A stretch of 64,000 bases of DNA from a virus. The stretch lies in the IMG/VR virus record IMGVR_UViG_3300032163_000012, positions 1 through 64,000 of that record; one strand, 5' to 3'. The position numbers were made by a program, and so were the translations under genes. The notes under the pieces were generated by a model that saw only the letters and a list, made by a program, of their open reading frames with translations, made no database searches and was not told the origin of the DNA. Positions 14,412 to 21,183 of the stretch are shown here, in pieces. Positions within the stretch are counted from its first letter, which is position 1; the number at the start of each line of letters is the position of its first letter.

Positions 14412-14867
14412 TTACGCCGGGATGGGGCGAACCGTGCCGTAATCCATCGCCCTGCTGTATGCGGCTTTCTCGTCCGCCTCTTTCAGTTCAGCGTCGCGCT
14501 TAGCGTTCAGCGCCTTGGCCGCGTCCTTTGCCTCGTAGAATGCGCGCGCCTCGGCGAGGATGGCGCTCGATTGCTGGTCGATGACTGCGGTATGCAGTTC
14601 GCGCACGGATTTCTCCGTGCAGCGCGCGCCGTTGAGCTGCGCAGCCCGCTTGTGGAAGTCGCCTCCGATGAAGAAGGAAATCATGCCGCCCGCCTCGATG
14701 TGGCAGGAGGCGAACGTGCCCAGGCCGCCCGAGAACTTGTAGGTGGTGATATCTAGGACGCGCGTACCGGGCCTGCCCATCGTATCGAGCGCATCGCCCA
14801 GGGGGAAGGCGGTGCAGGCGCGATGCCCGCCCTTGCCTTTGGTGTAGGTGGTGTTGCCTGTGTCCAT
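14412..14867 (-). CDS. Hypothetical protein (151 aa)
   Basis: ATG 14867 has a clear ribosome binding site (AAGGAGC), so I chose it over an upstream ATG. The N-terminal 90 residues look strand-rich (TRVLDITTYKFSGGLGTFASCHIEAGGMISFFIGGDF). The C-terminal part is a long charged helix rich in Ala/Lys/Glu (EARAFYEAKDAAKALNAKRDAELKEADEKAAY). No family recognised. The spacer before the gene contains a 9-bp stem-loop. Confidence 0.65.
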   Translation of the reverse strand: MDTGNTTYTKGKGGHRACTAFPLGDALDTMGRPGTRVLDITTYKFSGGLGTFASCHIEAGGMISFFIGGDFHKRAAQLNGARCTEKSVRELHTAVIDQQSSAILAEARAFYEAKDAAKALNAKRDAELKEADEKAAYSRAMDYGTVRPIPA

Positions 14868-14945
14868 GGTGTTGCTCCTTTCGGTGTGGGTTGTGGCGGG
14901 ATGCCCGTATGCCCTCGTCGCCAAGGGCATACAGTCTGCTCGCTA

Positions 14946-15278
14946 CTAGGTCAGTTTGGAGAAATCGGCCGCGCAGTCTCTTGCGAGCACAGCCTGCGCG
15001 TGGCACGCGATGGCCCATGACGGCGCCTTTGTTGATGCCAAACCGGATTCAGTGCTGCGCAGAAGGGCGAAAAGCGCAGCCTCCAAATCGGCGATGCGCG
15101 CGTTGTTGATGGGAATGCCTGCCTCCTCGGCGCGCAAGCGGCAGAAGGCGACAAGCGCCTCGGCGTCGATCAGGGCGTCCACCACATCGCGCTCGGCAGC
15201 CGTGGCGATCATGCGTTGCAGGGTGAAGGATGCCGCGCCATCCTGGGCGATCTTCGCGGCGAATTCGTGACTGGTCAT
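14946..15278 (-). CDS. Hypothetical helical protein (110 aa)
   Basis: ATG 15278 overlaps the stop of the zinc-ribbon gene. The protein is helical throughout (EFAAKIAQDGAASFTLQRMIATAAERDVVDALIDAEALVAFCRLR), and in the middle reads ARIADLEAALFALL. No membrane segment and no known family. Confidence 0.6.
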   Translation of the reverse strand: MTSHEFAAKIAQDGAASFTLQRMIATAAERDVVDALIDAEALVAFCRLRAEEAGIPINNARIADLEAALFALLRSTESGLASTKAPSWAIACHAQAVLARDCAADFSKLT

Positions 15279-15634
15279 TGTCTGCACTCCGGGGAACAGT
15301 AGCGGGTTGAGGGATTGTTCGGGTTGACGCGCAGGAAATCGAGCGGCGATCCGCAGCCCTTGCACTCGTAGCGGATAGCGCCACGGCGCGCAGCGTTGCG
15401 CACCTTGGTGTAGAGGCGCCGCTCGCCGCAGTCGCGCATGGTGCGATCGTGCCTGTTGATGCGCTCCTGGCAGCCTCGGCCGATGTCGCGCAGCACGGCT
15501 TGGGCGGATTCTGCCCACCAGGTCCATCCGCGTACCGGCTCGGCCGGAGGCAGGGTCTTGAGTAGCTTCCATGCGCGCACGTAGGCATCTGCGCCTACGC
15601 GCTTCCCGTTCGGGAGGGTGATTGCGAGTTTCAT
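15275..15634 (-). CDS. Hypothetical protein with C-terminal zinc ribbon (119 aa)
   Basis: A strong ribosome binding site (AGGAGCG) precedes ATG 15634. The N-terminal 80 residues are mixed (KRVGADAYVRAWKLLKTLPPAEPVRGW). The C-terminus has CKGCGSPLDFLRVNPNNPSTRYCSPEC, i.e. CxxC...CxxxC, a treble-clef or zinc-ribbon fold. DNA or RNA binding is plausible. Overlaps the next gene by four bases. Confidence 0.65.
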   Translation of the reverse strand: MKLAITLPNGKRVGADAYVRAWKLLKTLPPAEPVRGWTWWAESAQAVLRDIGRGCQERINRHDRTMRDCGERRLYTKVRNAARRGAIRYECKGCGSPLDFLRVNPNNPSTRYCSPECRQ

Positions 15635-15706
15635 GGTGAAACGCTCCTATTGGTGGTTGCGGGGTGAATCAGCGGGCGCGCTGCGACGCGCCTGAGTTTC
15701 GTCCTG

Positions 15707-15883
15707 CTAGGCTTCTTCGATGATGATGGTGTCGCCGGGCGCAAGGTCGATGCGGTCCAGCATTTCGTCCAGCTTTTCCTTGACCGGGTACACGCCGCGC
15801 TCGTCGTCCTTTACCGGATCGGTTTCTGCGTACTGCGTGTCCAGCGGTCCACCTGCGTTTCTCAGGATGATTCTGACTCTCAT
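15707..15883 (-). CDS. Small acidic hypothetical protein (58 aa)
   Basis: ATG 15883 follows AAGGAGC. The product is acidic and mixed, starting MRVRIILRNAGGPLDTQYAE and ending DLAPGDTIIIEEA. It looks like a small beta-alpha fold. It is set apart from both neighbours by spacers that each contain a stem-loop. Function unknown. Confidence 0.6.
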   Translation of the reverse strand: MRVRIILRNAGGPLDTQYAETDPVKDDERGVYPVKEKLDEMLDRIDLAPGDTIIIEEA

Positions 15884-15958
15884 GGTGCGCTCCTTGGTAT
15901 CGGGAACAGTCCCGCCCTTGCGCCCCTCCGTCTGCGAGGCGCAAGCGTGGGTATGCTC

Positions 15959-16102
15959 TTAGTCGATCCAGCCGATGCGCACGCACAAGGCGCGGAAGTG
16001 ATCGTAACGCCGCGCCCAATACTTGCGCGCCGTCGGTGTGGTCACGCTGTTCTCCAGTCGGATGCAGCGATACAGAAGGTCGGTTGCGATTGTCTTGGTC
16101 AT
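15959..16102 (-). CDS. Small basic protein (47 aa), first gene of leftward accessory operon
   Basis: ATG 16102 follows CAGGAGC and is the first start downstream of the leftward promoter at 16210-16238. The product is basic and aromatic (MTKTIATDLLYRCIRLENSV, then ARKYWARRYDHFRALC). Helical. Possibly nucleic-acid binding; no family recognised. Confidence 0.55.
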   Translation of the reverse strand: MTKTIATDLLYRCIRLENSVTTPTARKYWARRYDHFRALCVRIGWID

Positions 16103-16130
16103 GGTTGGCTCCTGTGTGGTTATCGGGTGT

Positions 16131-16201
16131 GGGATACCGCTCGTCGGATGCCGTCGTGCTTGCAGTGTGCCTAGCGTCGTGGCTCGTTCGATTGGTATCC
16201 C
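16131..16201. repeat. Inverted repeat in leader of leftward operon
   Basis: GGGATACC at 16131-16138 and GGTATCCC at 16194-16201 are exact inverted copies. The second lies right at the expected transcription start of the leftward promoter, so the 5' leader RNA can fold end to end over about 70 nt. It could equally be a pair of operator half sites. Confidence 0.45.
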
Positions 16202-16209
16202 GTACTGTT

Positions 16210-16238
16210 ACTCTAGCGCAAGCGCAATACATTGTCAA
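16210..16238 (-). promoter_or_regulatory. Leftward promoter for accessory operon
   Basis: On the minus strand TTGACA (16233-16238), a 17-bp spacer and TAGAGT (16210-16215) form a strong sigma70 promoter for the genes 16102 to 11363. The spacer shares the string GTATTGC with the leftward early promoter at 1639-1669. Confidence 0.7.
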
Positions 16239-16274
16239 GTCCATCCGACAAGCGTATGCTGCTGGCCATCAACA

Positions 16275-16291
16275 GGCGGGGTTGGGGGCGG
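16275..16291 (+). repeat. G-rich 17-bp direct repeat, copy 1
   Basis: GGCGGGGTTGGGGGCGG occurs here and exactly again at 17002-17018. This copy ends one base before the ATG at 16293, where it would also occupy the ribosome binding position. Its four G runs could fold as a two-layer quadruplex. Confidence 0.6.
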
Positions 16292-16292
16292 T

Positions 16293-16550
16293 ATGGTTTT
16301 GGAACTCAACGCGAAGCGACAAGGCAAGAGCGCGGCAGCGGCAGATCTGCTCGAACACGCGCTAGACCGTGGCCGCCGCGTACTGGTCTGCAAGCGCAGC
16401 GGCAACCTGCTCTACCGGCGCCATGGCCACCTGACCAGCATCACGCCGATGCGCGAGGAACCTCTCGACCTGTGGCAGGACGAGTGCGCCACCTTCGAGC
16501 GTTACTTCGAACCCACGGACGACGATCCCCCGCCGCTGCGCGCCGCTTGA
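16293..16550 (+). CDS. Hypothetical protein (85 aa)
   Basis: The ATG is directly preceded by the G-rich repeat. The N-terminus (MVLELNAKRQGKSAAAADLLEHALDRGRRVLVCKRSGNLLYR) looks like a small alpha/beta domain, and the C-terminus is acidic and Pro-rich. An RQGKS string resembles part of a P-loop but lacks the full motif. No family recognised. It opens the rightward late direction and overlaps the next gene by four bases. Confidence 0.5.
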   Translation: MVLELNAKRQGKSAAAADLLEHALDRGRRVLVCKRSGNLLYRRHGHLTSITPMREEPLDLWQDECATFERYFEPTDDDPPPLRAA

Positions 16551-16972
16551 ATCCCTGGCTTGCTCACGTGGTCGAACTGGCGCGCGGGCTCACCGTCAGC
16601 CGCGCCACGTCCCCGAAAGCGTACAAGGCCATCATCGCCCGCCAGCTTGAGGCAGACGGCTGGTACGTGCGCGCCCGCTTCCTCGTCCCCTCCCGTGGTT
16701 GCGACGACCACTACAGAGGCGCCCTCGACCTCGTCTGCTGGCCGCCCCCCTTCCCCGATCCCCGCGGCCCCGAGCATGCCCCGAATCCCCATATTTCCAA
16801 TCGTCCTCCACCTATCCTCATCGACCTGGACAAGTGCAGCGTCGGCCGAAAGACCAGGGCAAAACTCGCATCCTTCGCCTACCCATGCTCCGGACGTGTC
16901 GTAATACTGACACAAGCGGACGATTCGCCCCCCTGTCAGGGTATTGACACCATCGTCTGCTTGGGTGCCTAA
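16547..16972 (+). CDS. Possible PD-(D/E)XK-type nuclease (141 aa, TTG start)
   Basis: TTG 16547 overlaps the upstream TGA; a GTG at 16568 is another option. The C-terminal half has GALDLVCW, then ILIDLDKCSVGRKTRAKLASF and RVVILTQ. The order (strand with D, strand with D-x-D-x, basic helix, strand) resembles small phage endonuclease-like proteins where I would expect E-x-D/K. The key residues are not canonical, so activity is uncertain. The middle is Pro-rich. Confidence 0.45.
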   Translation: MNPWLAHVVELARGLTVSRATSPKAYKAIIARQLEADGWYVRARFLVPSRGCDDHYRGALDLVCWPPPFPDPRGPEHAPNPHISNRPPPILIDLDKCSVGRKTRAKLASFAYPCSGRVVILTQADDSPPCQGIDTIVCLGA

Positions 16973-17001
16973 TCCGCATTACCAAGCCCAGGTCAATATC
17001 G

Positions 17002-17018
17002 GGCGGGGTTGGGGGCGG
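17002..17018 (+). repeat. G-rich 17-bp direct repeat, copy 2
   Basis: This is an exact copy of the sequence at 16275-16291. It lies 22 bases before the terminase small subunit ATG and shares a base with a small hairpin (17018-17034, GGCATT paired with AATGCC). Confidence 0.6.
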
Positions 17019-17040
17019 GCATTTTGAGAATGCCTCAACT

Positions 17041-17949
17041 ATGACCAGCACGCAGCTTACCGATCAGGCCACCATGCAAGCAGACTCCGCACCTGCACTG
17101 CAAGACGACATCGACGACGAATCGTTCAGCAACCAGCAAGTCGCCTATCGATCGTCCTTGCCATTCATCACGCCCGCCATGCACGCCTTTGCCGCGCATT
17201 GGGCGCTAAATCGTAATCAGATCAAGGCTTACCAGCACGCCTACCCAGGGTCAAGCGCAAACGCTGCAAAGACAGAGGCGCGCCGCCTTTTCGCCGATCC
17301 TCGCGTCCAAGCCGAAATTCGCCGTGTTGTCGAATCGTGGTCGGAGAAATCAGGCATCACGATTGCCCAACTGGAACATGAACTTACGCGCCTCGGCCGC
17401 TCCGACGTGCGCAATCTGTTTGACGAGCAGGGAAACGTGCGCCCGCCCCACGAATGGGACGCGGATACGGCCGCCGCCGTGGCCAGTTACGTGGAGGAGG
17501 AGCACTGGGAAGGGCGCGGCGAGGATCGCATGCTGGTCAAGACGCGCAAGGTGCGCATGGCCGAGAAACATGGCCCGCTGCGCACGCTCCTGGAGGCCAA
17601 GGGCGCGTTCGAAAAGCAGAAAGCCCCTCCGGGTGCTGCCGCGATCTTCAACATCAACCTGGGTGGCGTGCCGTTGCAGCTTGGCGCGCCGGTGATCGAT
17701 GGCAGGACCATCACGATGGATGCCACGTCGCGCCGGTTGCTGCCGGCCAAGGCCAAAAAGTCGCCCGTTCGCCGGGGCCAAGGTAGCCACGAGGCGGAAA
17801 ACGCCCCAAATCGCGTCCTGGCGCATCCTAGCGTGGTGTCGAAATCTCGACAGAAGCCACGTAAAGCGCCGCCAAAGCCTGTTGCGCGCGCTATATCGAC
17901 GCCCGAAGCGCCGCCGCCATCGCCGGTTTCCAAGCCTGACCTGTTCTGA
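17041..17949 (+). CDS. terS: Terminase small subunit
   Basis: This 302-residue protein has the Terminase_2/XtmA layout. Residues about 45-100 read FITPAMHAFAAHWALNRNQIKAYQHAYPGSSANAAKTEARRLFADPRVQAEI, a helix-turn-helix DNA-binding domain that recognises the packaging site. A helical oligomerisation domain with RSDVRNLFDEQGNVRPPHEW follows, and the C-terminus is a basic Pro/Ala/Lys-rich tail. The ribosome binding site is poor. The large subunit lies 1.6 kb downstream, separated by small genes, a parS-like site and a tRNA. Confidence 0.85.
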   Translation: MTSTQLTDQATMQADSAPALQDDIDDESFSNQQVAYRSSLPFITPAMHAFAAHWALNRNQIKAYQHAYPGSSANAAKTEARRLFADPRVQAEIRRVVESWSEKSGITIAQLEHELTRLGRSDVRNLFDEQGNVRPPHEWDADTAAAVASYVEEEHWEGRGEDRMLVKTRKVRMAEKHGPLRTLLEAKGAFEKQKAPPGAAAIFNINLGGVPLQLGAPVIDGRTITMDATSRRLLPAKAKKSPVRRGQGSHEAENAPNRVLAHPSVVSKSRQKPRKAPPKPVARAISTPEAPPPSPVSKPDLF

Positions 17950-18311
17950 ACCGTCCAATGGGCGTCCATATCCCTACCAGCACGGCGCCGTCGCTCCTTC
18001 GGTGTCGGGTTCGGCCGGGATGCAGCGTGTCGATGCGGGTCGATGGCGTTGCCGCCCACCTTCCATGCCGAGCGGGGTGCGGCCATCAGGATCTGCGCGC
18101 CGCGTGCGCGTGCCATGCGCACGGCACGGGGGCTGCGCGCGGACCGGCATCGCGTCGCGGCGGGTCCCATGGAGGACAGCGTGTAGAGAGCGGGTTCTCT
18201 CTCTCCCCTTTCACTGGGTTCCACGTGGAACATTTGACGAAACCCCAACAGGTGGAGCAGAGTTCGGCTGGCAGTGTCTAAAATTTTTTAAAATTAACTG
18301 GAGAAAAAATC
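17950..18311. other. Non-coding region carrying parS-like site and AT-rich stretch
   Basis: This 362-nt gap between terS and the next gene has no convincing gene. It holds the perfect parS-like palindrome at 18217-18232 and a pyrimidine tract (18197-18211). A strongly AT-rich stretch (about 18278-18296, a run of A/T including TTTTTT) is unusual in this GC-rich genome and lies next to the ribosome binding site (CTGGAG) for the gene at 18312. An unwinding element or a phage-type promoter is possible. Confidence 0.5.
18217..18232. promoter_or_regulatory. parS-like ParB binding site
   Basis: GGTTCCACGTGGAACA reads TGTTCCACGTGGAACC on the other strand. The central 14 bases are a perfect palindrome and the 16-mer agrees with chromosomal parS sites bound by ParB in Pseudomonas and other proteobacteria (recall). 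No ParA or stand-alone ParB gene is present in the window, so host ParB is the likely ligand. Confidence 0.7.
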
Positions 18312-18599
18312 ATGAGTTACAGCTTCAACGCACGTGGCGCGAACAAGTCGGCGCTGATGGATGCCGTGAAAGAGGAAATGAGAATGGTGGTGTCGCAGCA
18401 GCCGTCGCACAAGCAGGATCGTGACGTCGTGCTCGGTGCTGCGGAATCGCTGGCCGATTTGCTTATGCCGGATGCGAGCAAGGACATGTTCACGCAGATG
18501 AACGGGTCGCTCTCGACCAATGGCGAGGGCCACGTGACGTATGCGAGCGTCAGCATCACCGTGGACCTGGTCGAAAAGCTGCCGCCAAAAGCTGCGTAG
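18312..18599 (+). CDS. Hypothetical protein (95 aa)
   Basis: ATG 18312 follows CTGGAG. The protein has a helical first half (NKSALMDAVKEEMRMVVSQQPSHKQDRDVVLGAAESLADLL) and a strand-rich second half (VTYASVSITVDLVEKL). No family recognised. Next to the parS-like site, but no ParB-like motif is present. Confidence 0.65.
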   Translation: MSYSFNARGANKSALMDAVKEEMRMVVSQQPSHKQDRDVVLGAAESLADLLMPDASKDMFTQMNGSLSTNGEGHVTYASVSITVDLVEKLPPKAA

Positions 18600-18791
18600 G
18601 TGCGCAACGCGAAGGAAAAGCCGGAGCCGAGGCCGATCACGGCGCAGGTGCCGGATTATTGCGCGCCGTTCGGTGTTGACCAGCGCGGGAAAGAGCACCA
18701 GCAGCAGTTCGGAGCGCGTGAAATGGTGTCGGATGGCGAGCGGACGCAGGCGCCAGGGTGCTATCGCAGGCTTCCGACGTGCGCGGACTGA
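18600..18791 (+). CDS. Small hypothetical protein (63 aa, GTG start)
   Basis: GTG 18600 follows the upstream TAG directly. The product is Pro-rich at the start (KEKPEPRPITAQVPDYCAPFGVDQRGKEHQQQFGAREMV), with two widely spaced Cys and a CYRRLPTCAD ending. No family recognised. Confidence 0.5.
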   Translation: MRNAKEKPEPRPITAQVPDYCAPFGVDQRGKEHQQQFGAREMVSDGERTQAPGCYRRLPTCAD

Positions 18792-18795
18792 CACC

Positions 18796-18804
18796 TGTGG
18801 ATAA
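18796..18804 (-). other. Perfect DnaA-box nonamer
   Basis: TGTGGATAA is the complement of TTATCCACA, the E. coli-type DnaA box, and lies in a 48-nt intergenic gap. Copies also occur at 9093-9101 and 38584-38592 inside genes. One such site alone does not define an origin. Confidence 0.35.
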
Positions 18805-18839
18805 GTCAAAAATTGGCGCGGAACCCCACGGAGGTACGC

Positions 18840-18983
18840 ATGGTGAGGAATTGGCGGGGGCACTGCCGCCAGTGGTGGCGGGCGAGGCGGCCGCGGGCGC
18901 ATTACCGGCTGCAGATGCGCCGGCTGCGCTCGAAGCGGACGTGCCCGGGGGTGCTGGCGGGCTTGACGCGGGGCGGGAAGTAG
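18840..18983 (+). CDS. Arg/Trp-rich small protein (47 aa)
   Basis: ATG 18840 has a strong ribosome binding site (GGAGG, six bases upstream). The product is extremely basic and contains about 18 Arg or Lys (for example HCRQWWRARRPRAHYRL and MRRLRSKRTCPG). Another frame across this stretch runs on through the tRNA gene and is rejected. A nucleic-acid or membrane-binding peptide is possible. Confidence 0.5.
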   Translation: MVRNWRGHCRQWWRARRPRAHYRLQMRRLRSKRTCPGVLAGLTRGGK

Positions 18984-19075
18984 GTCTATCCTTGAATCGA
19001 GGGGCGCCACAAGCTGAGGGAGTTGGCACCGAGCCCAATGGCCGGGTTTCCGAGGCGGCGCCCATCACGAACAGT

Positions 19076-19151
19076 CGCGGGGTAGAGCAGTTGGCAGCTC
19101 GCCTGGCTCATAACCAGGAGGTCGCTGGTTCAAGTCCAGCCCTCGCAACCA
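19076..19151 (+). tRNA. tRNA-Met (CAT), initiator-like
   Basis: A complete 76-nt cloverleaf is visible. The acceptor stem is 19076-19082 with 19141-19147, the anticodon CAT is at 19109-19111 in the loop CTCATAA, the anticodon stem is CCTGG/CCAGG, the T stem is GCTGG/CCAGC with TTCAAGT, and CCA is encoded. Base 1 is C facing A72 (mismatch) and the D stem has A11:T24, both hallmarks of bacterial initiator tRNA. The anticodon stem keeps two of the three initiator G:C pairs (positions 30:40 and 31:39), with T29:A41 at the third. Confidence 0.9.
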
Positions 19152-19320
19152 CGGATACACCAAGCGCGCGGCAACTGCAGCACCCAGGGGCGGCGGAAGC
19201 GGGGCCAGACACCGCGCGATCCGCCGACCCCTCCCTCGATCTTCCTCCCTGGCCATGGCCGTGCTCACCGCGAGCAGCGCCGGCGCCTTCCGGCCTATTT
19301 CCGCACCAGAGATTCGGCTG

Positions 19321-19584
19321 ATGACTGCCTCGATTTCCTCGCTACCAATCTGGAAGAAGGACAGCACCCCGGCTGAGTGGCTGCAGGAGATCGCCACCAT
19401 TGCGATGGAGCACCCGGAGCGCTTCGCACGCATCGTTGTCGTGTGCGAGGAAGAAAACAAGGAAGGGTTCCCGTACAAGACGCGCTTCTGGTCGCGTAAT
19501 CACAAGACGAACACCGATATCATCGGCTCGCTGCAAGTGTGCGCGCTCGAGGTATTCGAATACATGAAGGGGCGCCGCGAATGA
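19321..19584 (+). CDS. Conserved small protein upstream of terL (87 aa)
   Basis: I chose ATG 19321 (MTASISSLPIWKK), where homologous phage proteins usually begin in my recollection; ATG 19255 would add 22 residues, and neither has a clear ribosome binding site. The product is a small alpha/beta protein (TPAEWLQEIATIAMEHPERFARIVVVCEE, then SLQVCALEVFEYMKG). It overlaps terL by four bases. Function unknown. Confidence 0.65.
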   Translation: MTASISSLPIWKKDSTPAEWLQEIATIAMEHPERFARIVVVCEEENKEGFPYKTRFWSRNHKTNTDIIGSLQVCALEVFEYMKGRRE

Positions 19585-21179
19585 GCGCCGTCCTCGATCG
19601 CTTCGGCACTGCTACCGGCCCGTACATCGGGGATTACAACGCCGAGCCCACCTGCGCCAAGTTTCACCTGTCCGATGCCTTCATTCGCGGGATTCGCGGG
19701 CCGATGGGCTCCGGGAAGTCCGTCGCCTGCGTCATGGAAATGGTGATCCGCGCGCACCAGCAGGCCCCTGATCGCCACGGCAAGCGCCGCACCCGCTGGG
19801 GGGCGATTCGCAACACCTACGGCGAGCTCAAAACCACGACGATGAAAACCTTCTCGGCGTGGGTACCGGAGTCGATCGCGCCGATCAACCGCGGCGAGCC
19901 GATGACCGCGCGCATGGTCCTGCGCCTACCAGATCGCACCACCGTCGACATGGAAGTGGTGTTCATTTCCTGCGACAAGCCGGCCGACGTCGGCAAATTG
20001 AAGTCACTCGACCTGACCGGCCTGTGGCTGAACGAAGCATCCGAGCTGGATAACGCCATTCTGGACATGGGAACTGGCCGCGTCGGGCGTTATCCGGAGA
20101 AGAAGGACGCGCCGTTCACCTGGGCGGGCGTCATCATGGACACGAACTCCATGGACGACGACCACTGGTGGTATGGCCTCGCCGAGGGCGCGGACGATCC
20201 TGACGAACAGATGCGCATCGACGAGTTGAAGAAGAACCTGCGCGAACAGCTTGCCCGCCTGGGCATGGACCGCAACCTGATGGCCTTTTTCGAGCAGCCG
20301 CCTGCGCTCCTCGAGGCGCAGGGATCCTACGTCCCGAACCCTGCCGCCGAGAACGTGAACGGCCAGCCCATGGGGCACGCCTACTGGCTGCTGCTGGTCG
20401 CCGGCAAGGCGAAGGAATGGGTCGATATCTATGTCATGAACAAGTACGGCAAGGTCATCGACGGCCTCGCCTGCTACAACGCCGAGTACGACGACCTGAT
20501 TCACGGCGCAAAGCGGCAACTGAAACCCATAGACGGAAAAGTGATCCGCATTGGATTGGACTTTGGCCTCTCGCCGGCCGCCATCCCGGGCCAGTGTTCC
20601 GCCACCGGGCGCCTGCTTGTGCTCGGCGAGTGCGTCCCGCCGGAGCGCTCGATCGGCATGACGCGCTTTGCCAACGACATGCTCAAGCAGTACCTGCTCG
20701 AGCGTTTCGGGCGGGCAGACGGGAACGGGGATCCGTGGAAGTACATCGTTGTCGGCGACCCGGCAGGCGATAAGCGTAGCGAGAACGACGAGGTAAAGGG
20801 ATTTCAGATCGTGCGCGATGCTGGATTCGATATCGAGGAGGCGCCTACCAACAATTTCAGCGCGCGCCGCGACGCCGTTGCCTGGTTTCTAAACAAGACG
20901 AACGGTTTTGCGATGGACCAATCGTGCATCATGCTCCGCAAGGGATTCCGTGGCGGATACCACTACCGCCGCGTCCAAATGAGCGGCCCCGCAAGGTACT
21001 CGCAAGAAGCCCACTCAAATAAATACACACATCCCCATGACGGACTGCAGTATTTAGCGTTACCATACGTGGCAATCGAGGTTCCGGCCTACGGAATGAA
21101 GGCGATACCGAAGTGGGCACAGAAAATGAACTCTGGTGCGAAAGCGAACAAGCCCTGGGCAAAACGGGCAGGGCGATAG
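19581..21179 (+). CDS. terL: Terminase large subunit
   Basis: This 532-residue protein is the packaging motor ATPase and nuclease. Walker A is GPMGSGKS (residues 40-47), followed by a Walker B-like LTGLWLNEASEL, where the acidic E follows N. The C-terminal RNase H-fold nuclease begins at RIGLDFGLSPAA, whose Asp is the first metal ligand, and continues with VVGDPAGDKRSENDE and the late HPHDGLQYLALP, which offers the last Asp. ATG 19581 overlaps the upstream gene as ATGA. Length and motif order are normal. Confidence 0.93.
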   Translation: MSAVLDRFGTATGPYIGDYNAEPTCAKFHLSDAFIRGIRGPMGSGKSVACVMEMVIRAHQQAPDRHGKRRTRWGAIRNTYGELKTTTMKTFSAWVPESIAPINRGEPMTARMVLRLPDRTTVDMEVVFISCDKPADVGKLKSLDLTGLWLNEASELDNAILDMGTGRVGRYPEKKDAPFTWAGVIMDTNSMDDDHWWYGLAEGADDPDEQMRIDELKKNLREQLARLGMDRNLMAFFEQPPALLEAQGSYVPNPAAENVNGQPMGHAYWLLLVAGKAKEWVDIYVMNKYGKVIDGLACYNAEYDDLIHGAKRQLKPIDGKVIRIGLDFGLSPAAIPGQCSATGRLLVLGECVPPERSIGMTRFANDMLKQYLLERFGRADGNGDPWKYIVVGDPAGDKRSENDEVKGFQIVRDAGFDIEEAPTNNFSARRDAVAWFLNKTNGFAMDQSCIMLRKGFRGGYHYRRVQMSGPARYSQEAHSNKYTHPHDGLQYLALPYVAIEVPAYGMKAIPKWAQKMNSGAKANKPWAKRAGR

Positions 21180-21183
21180 CATC

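Noticed and set aside
19076-19151. tRNA as an integration (attP) core
   Set aside because: The tRNA is complete rather than a 3' fragment and no integrase gene is present.
18758-19321. 187-residue frame running through the tRNA gene
   Set aside because: It reads the tRNA as protein, is Ala/Gly low complexity, and a better-supported 47-residue gene with GGAGG lies in another frame.
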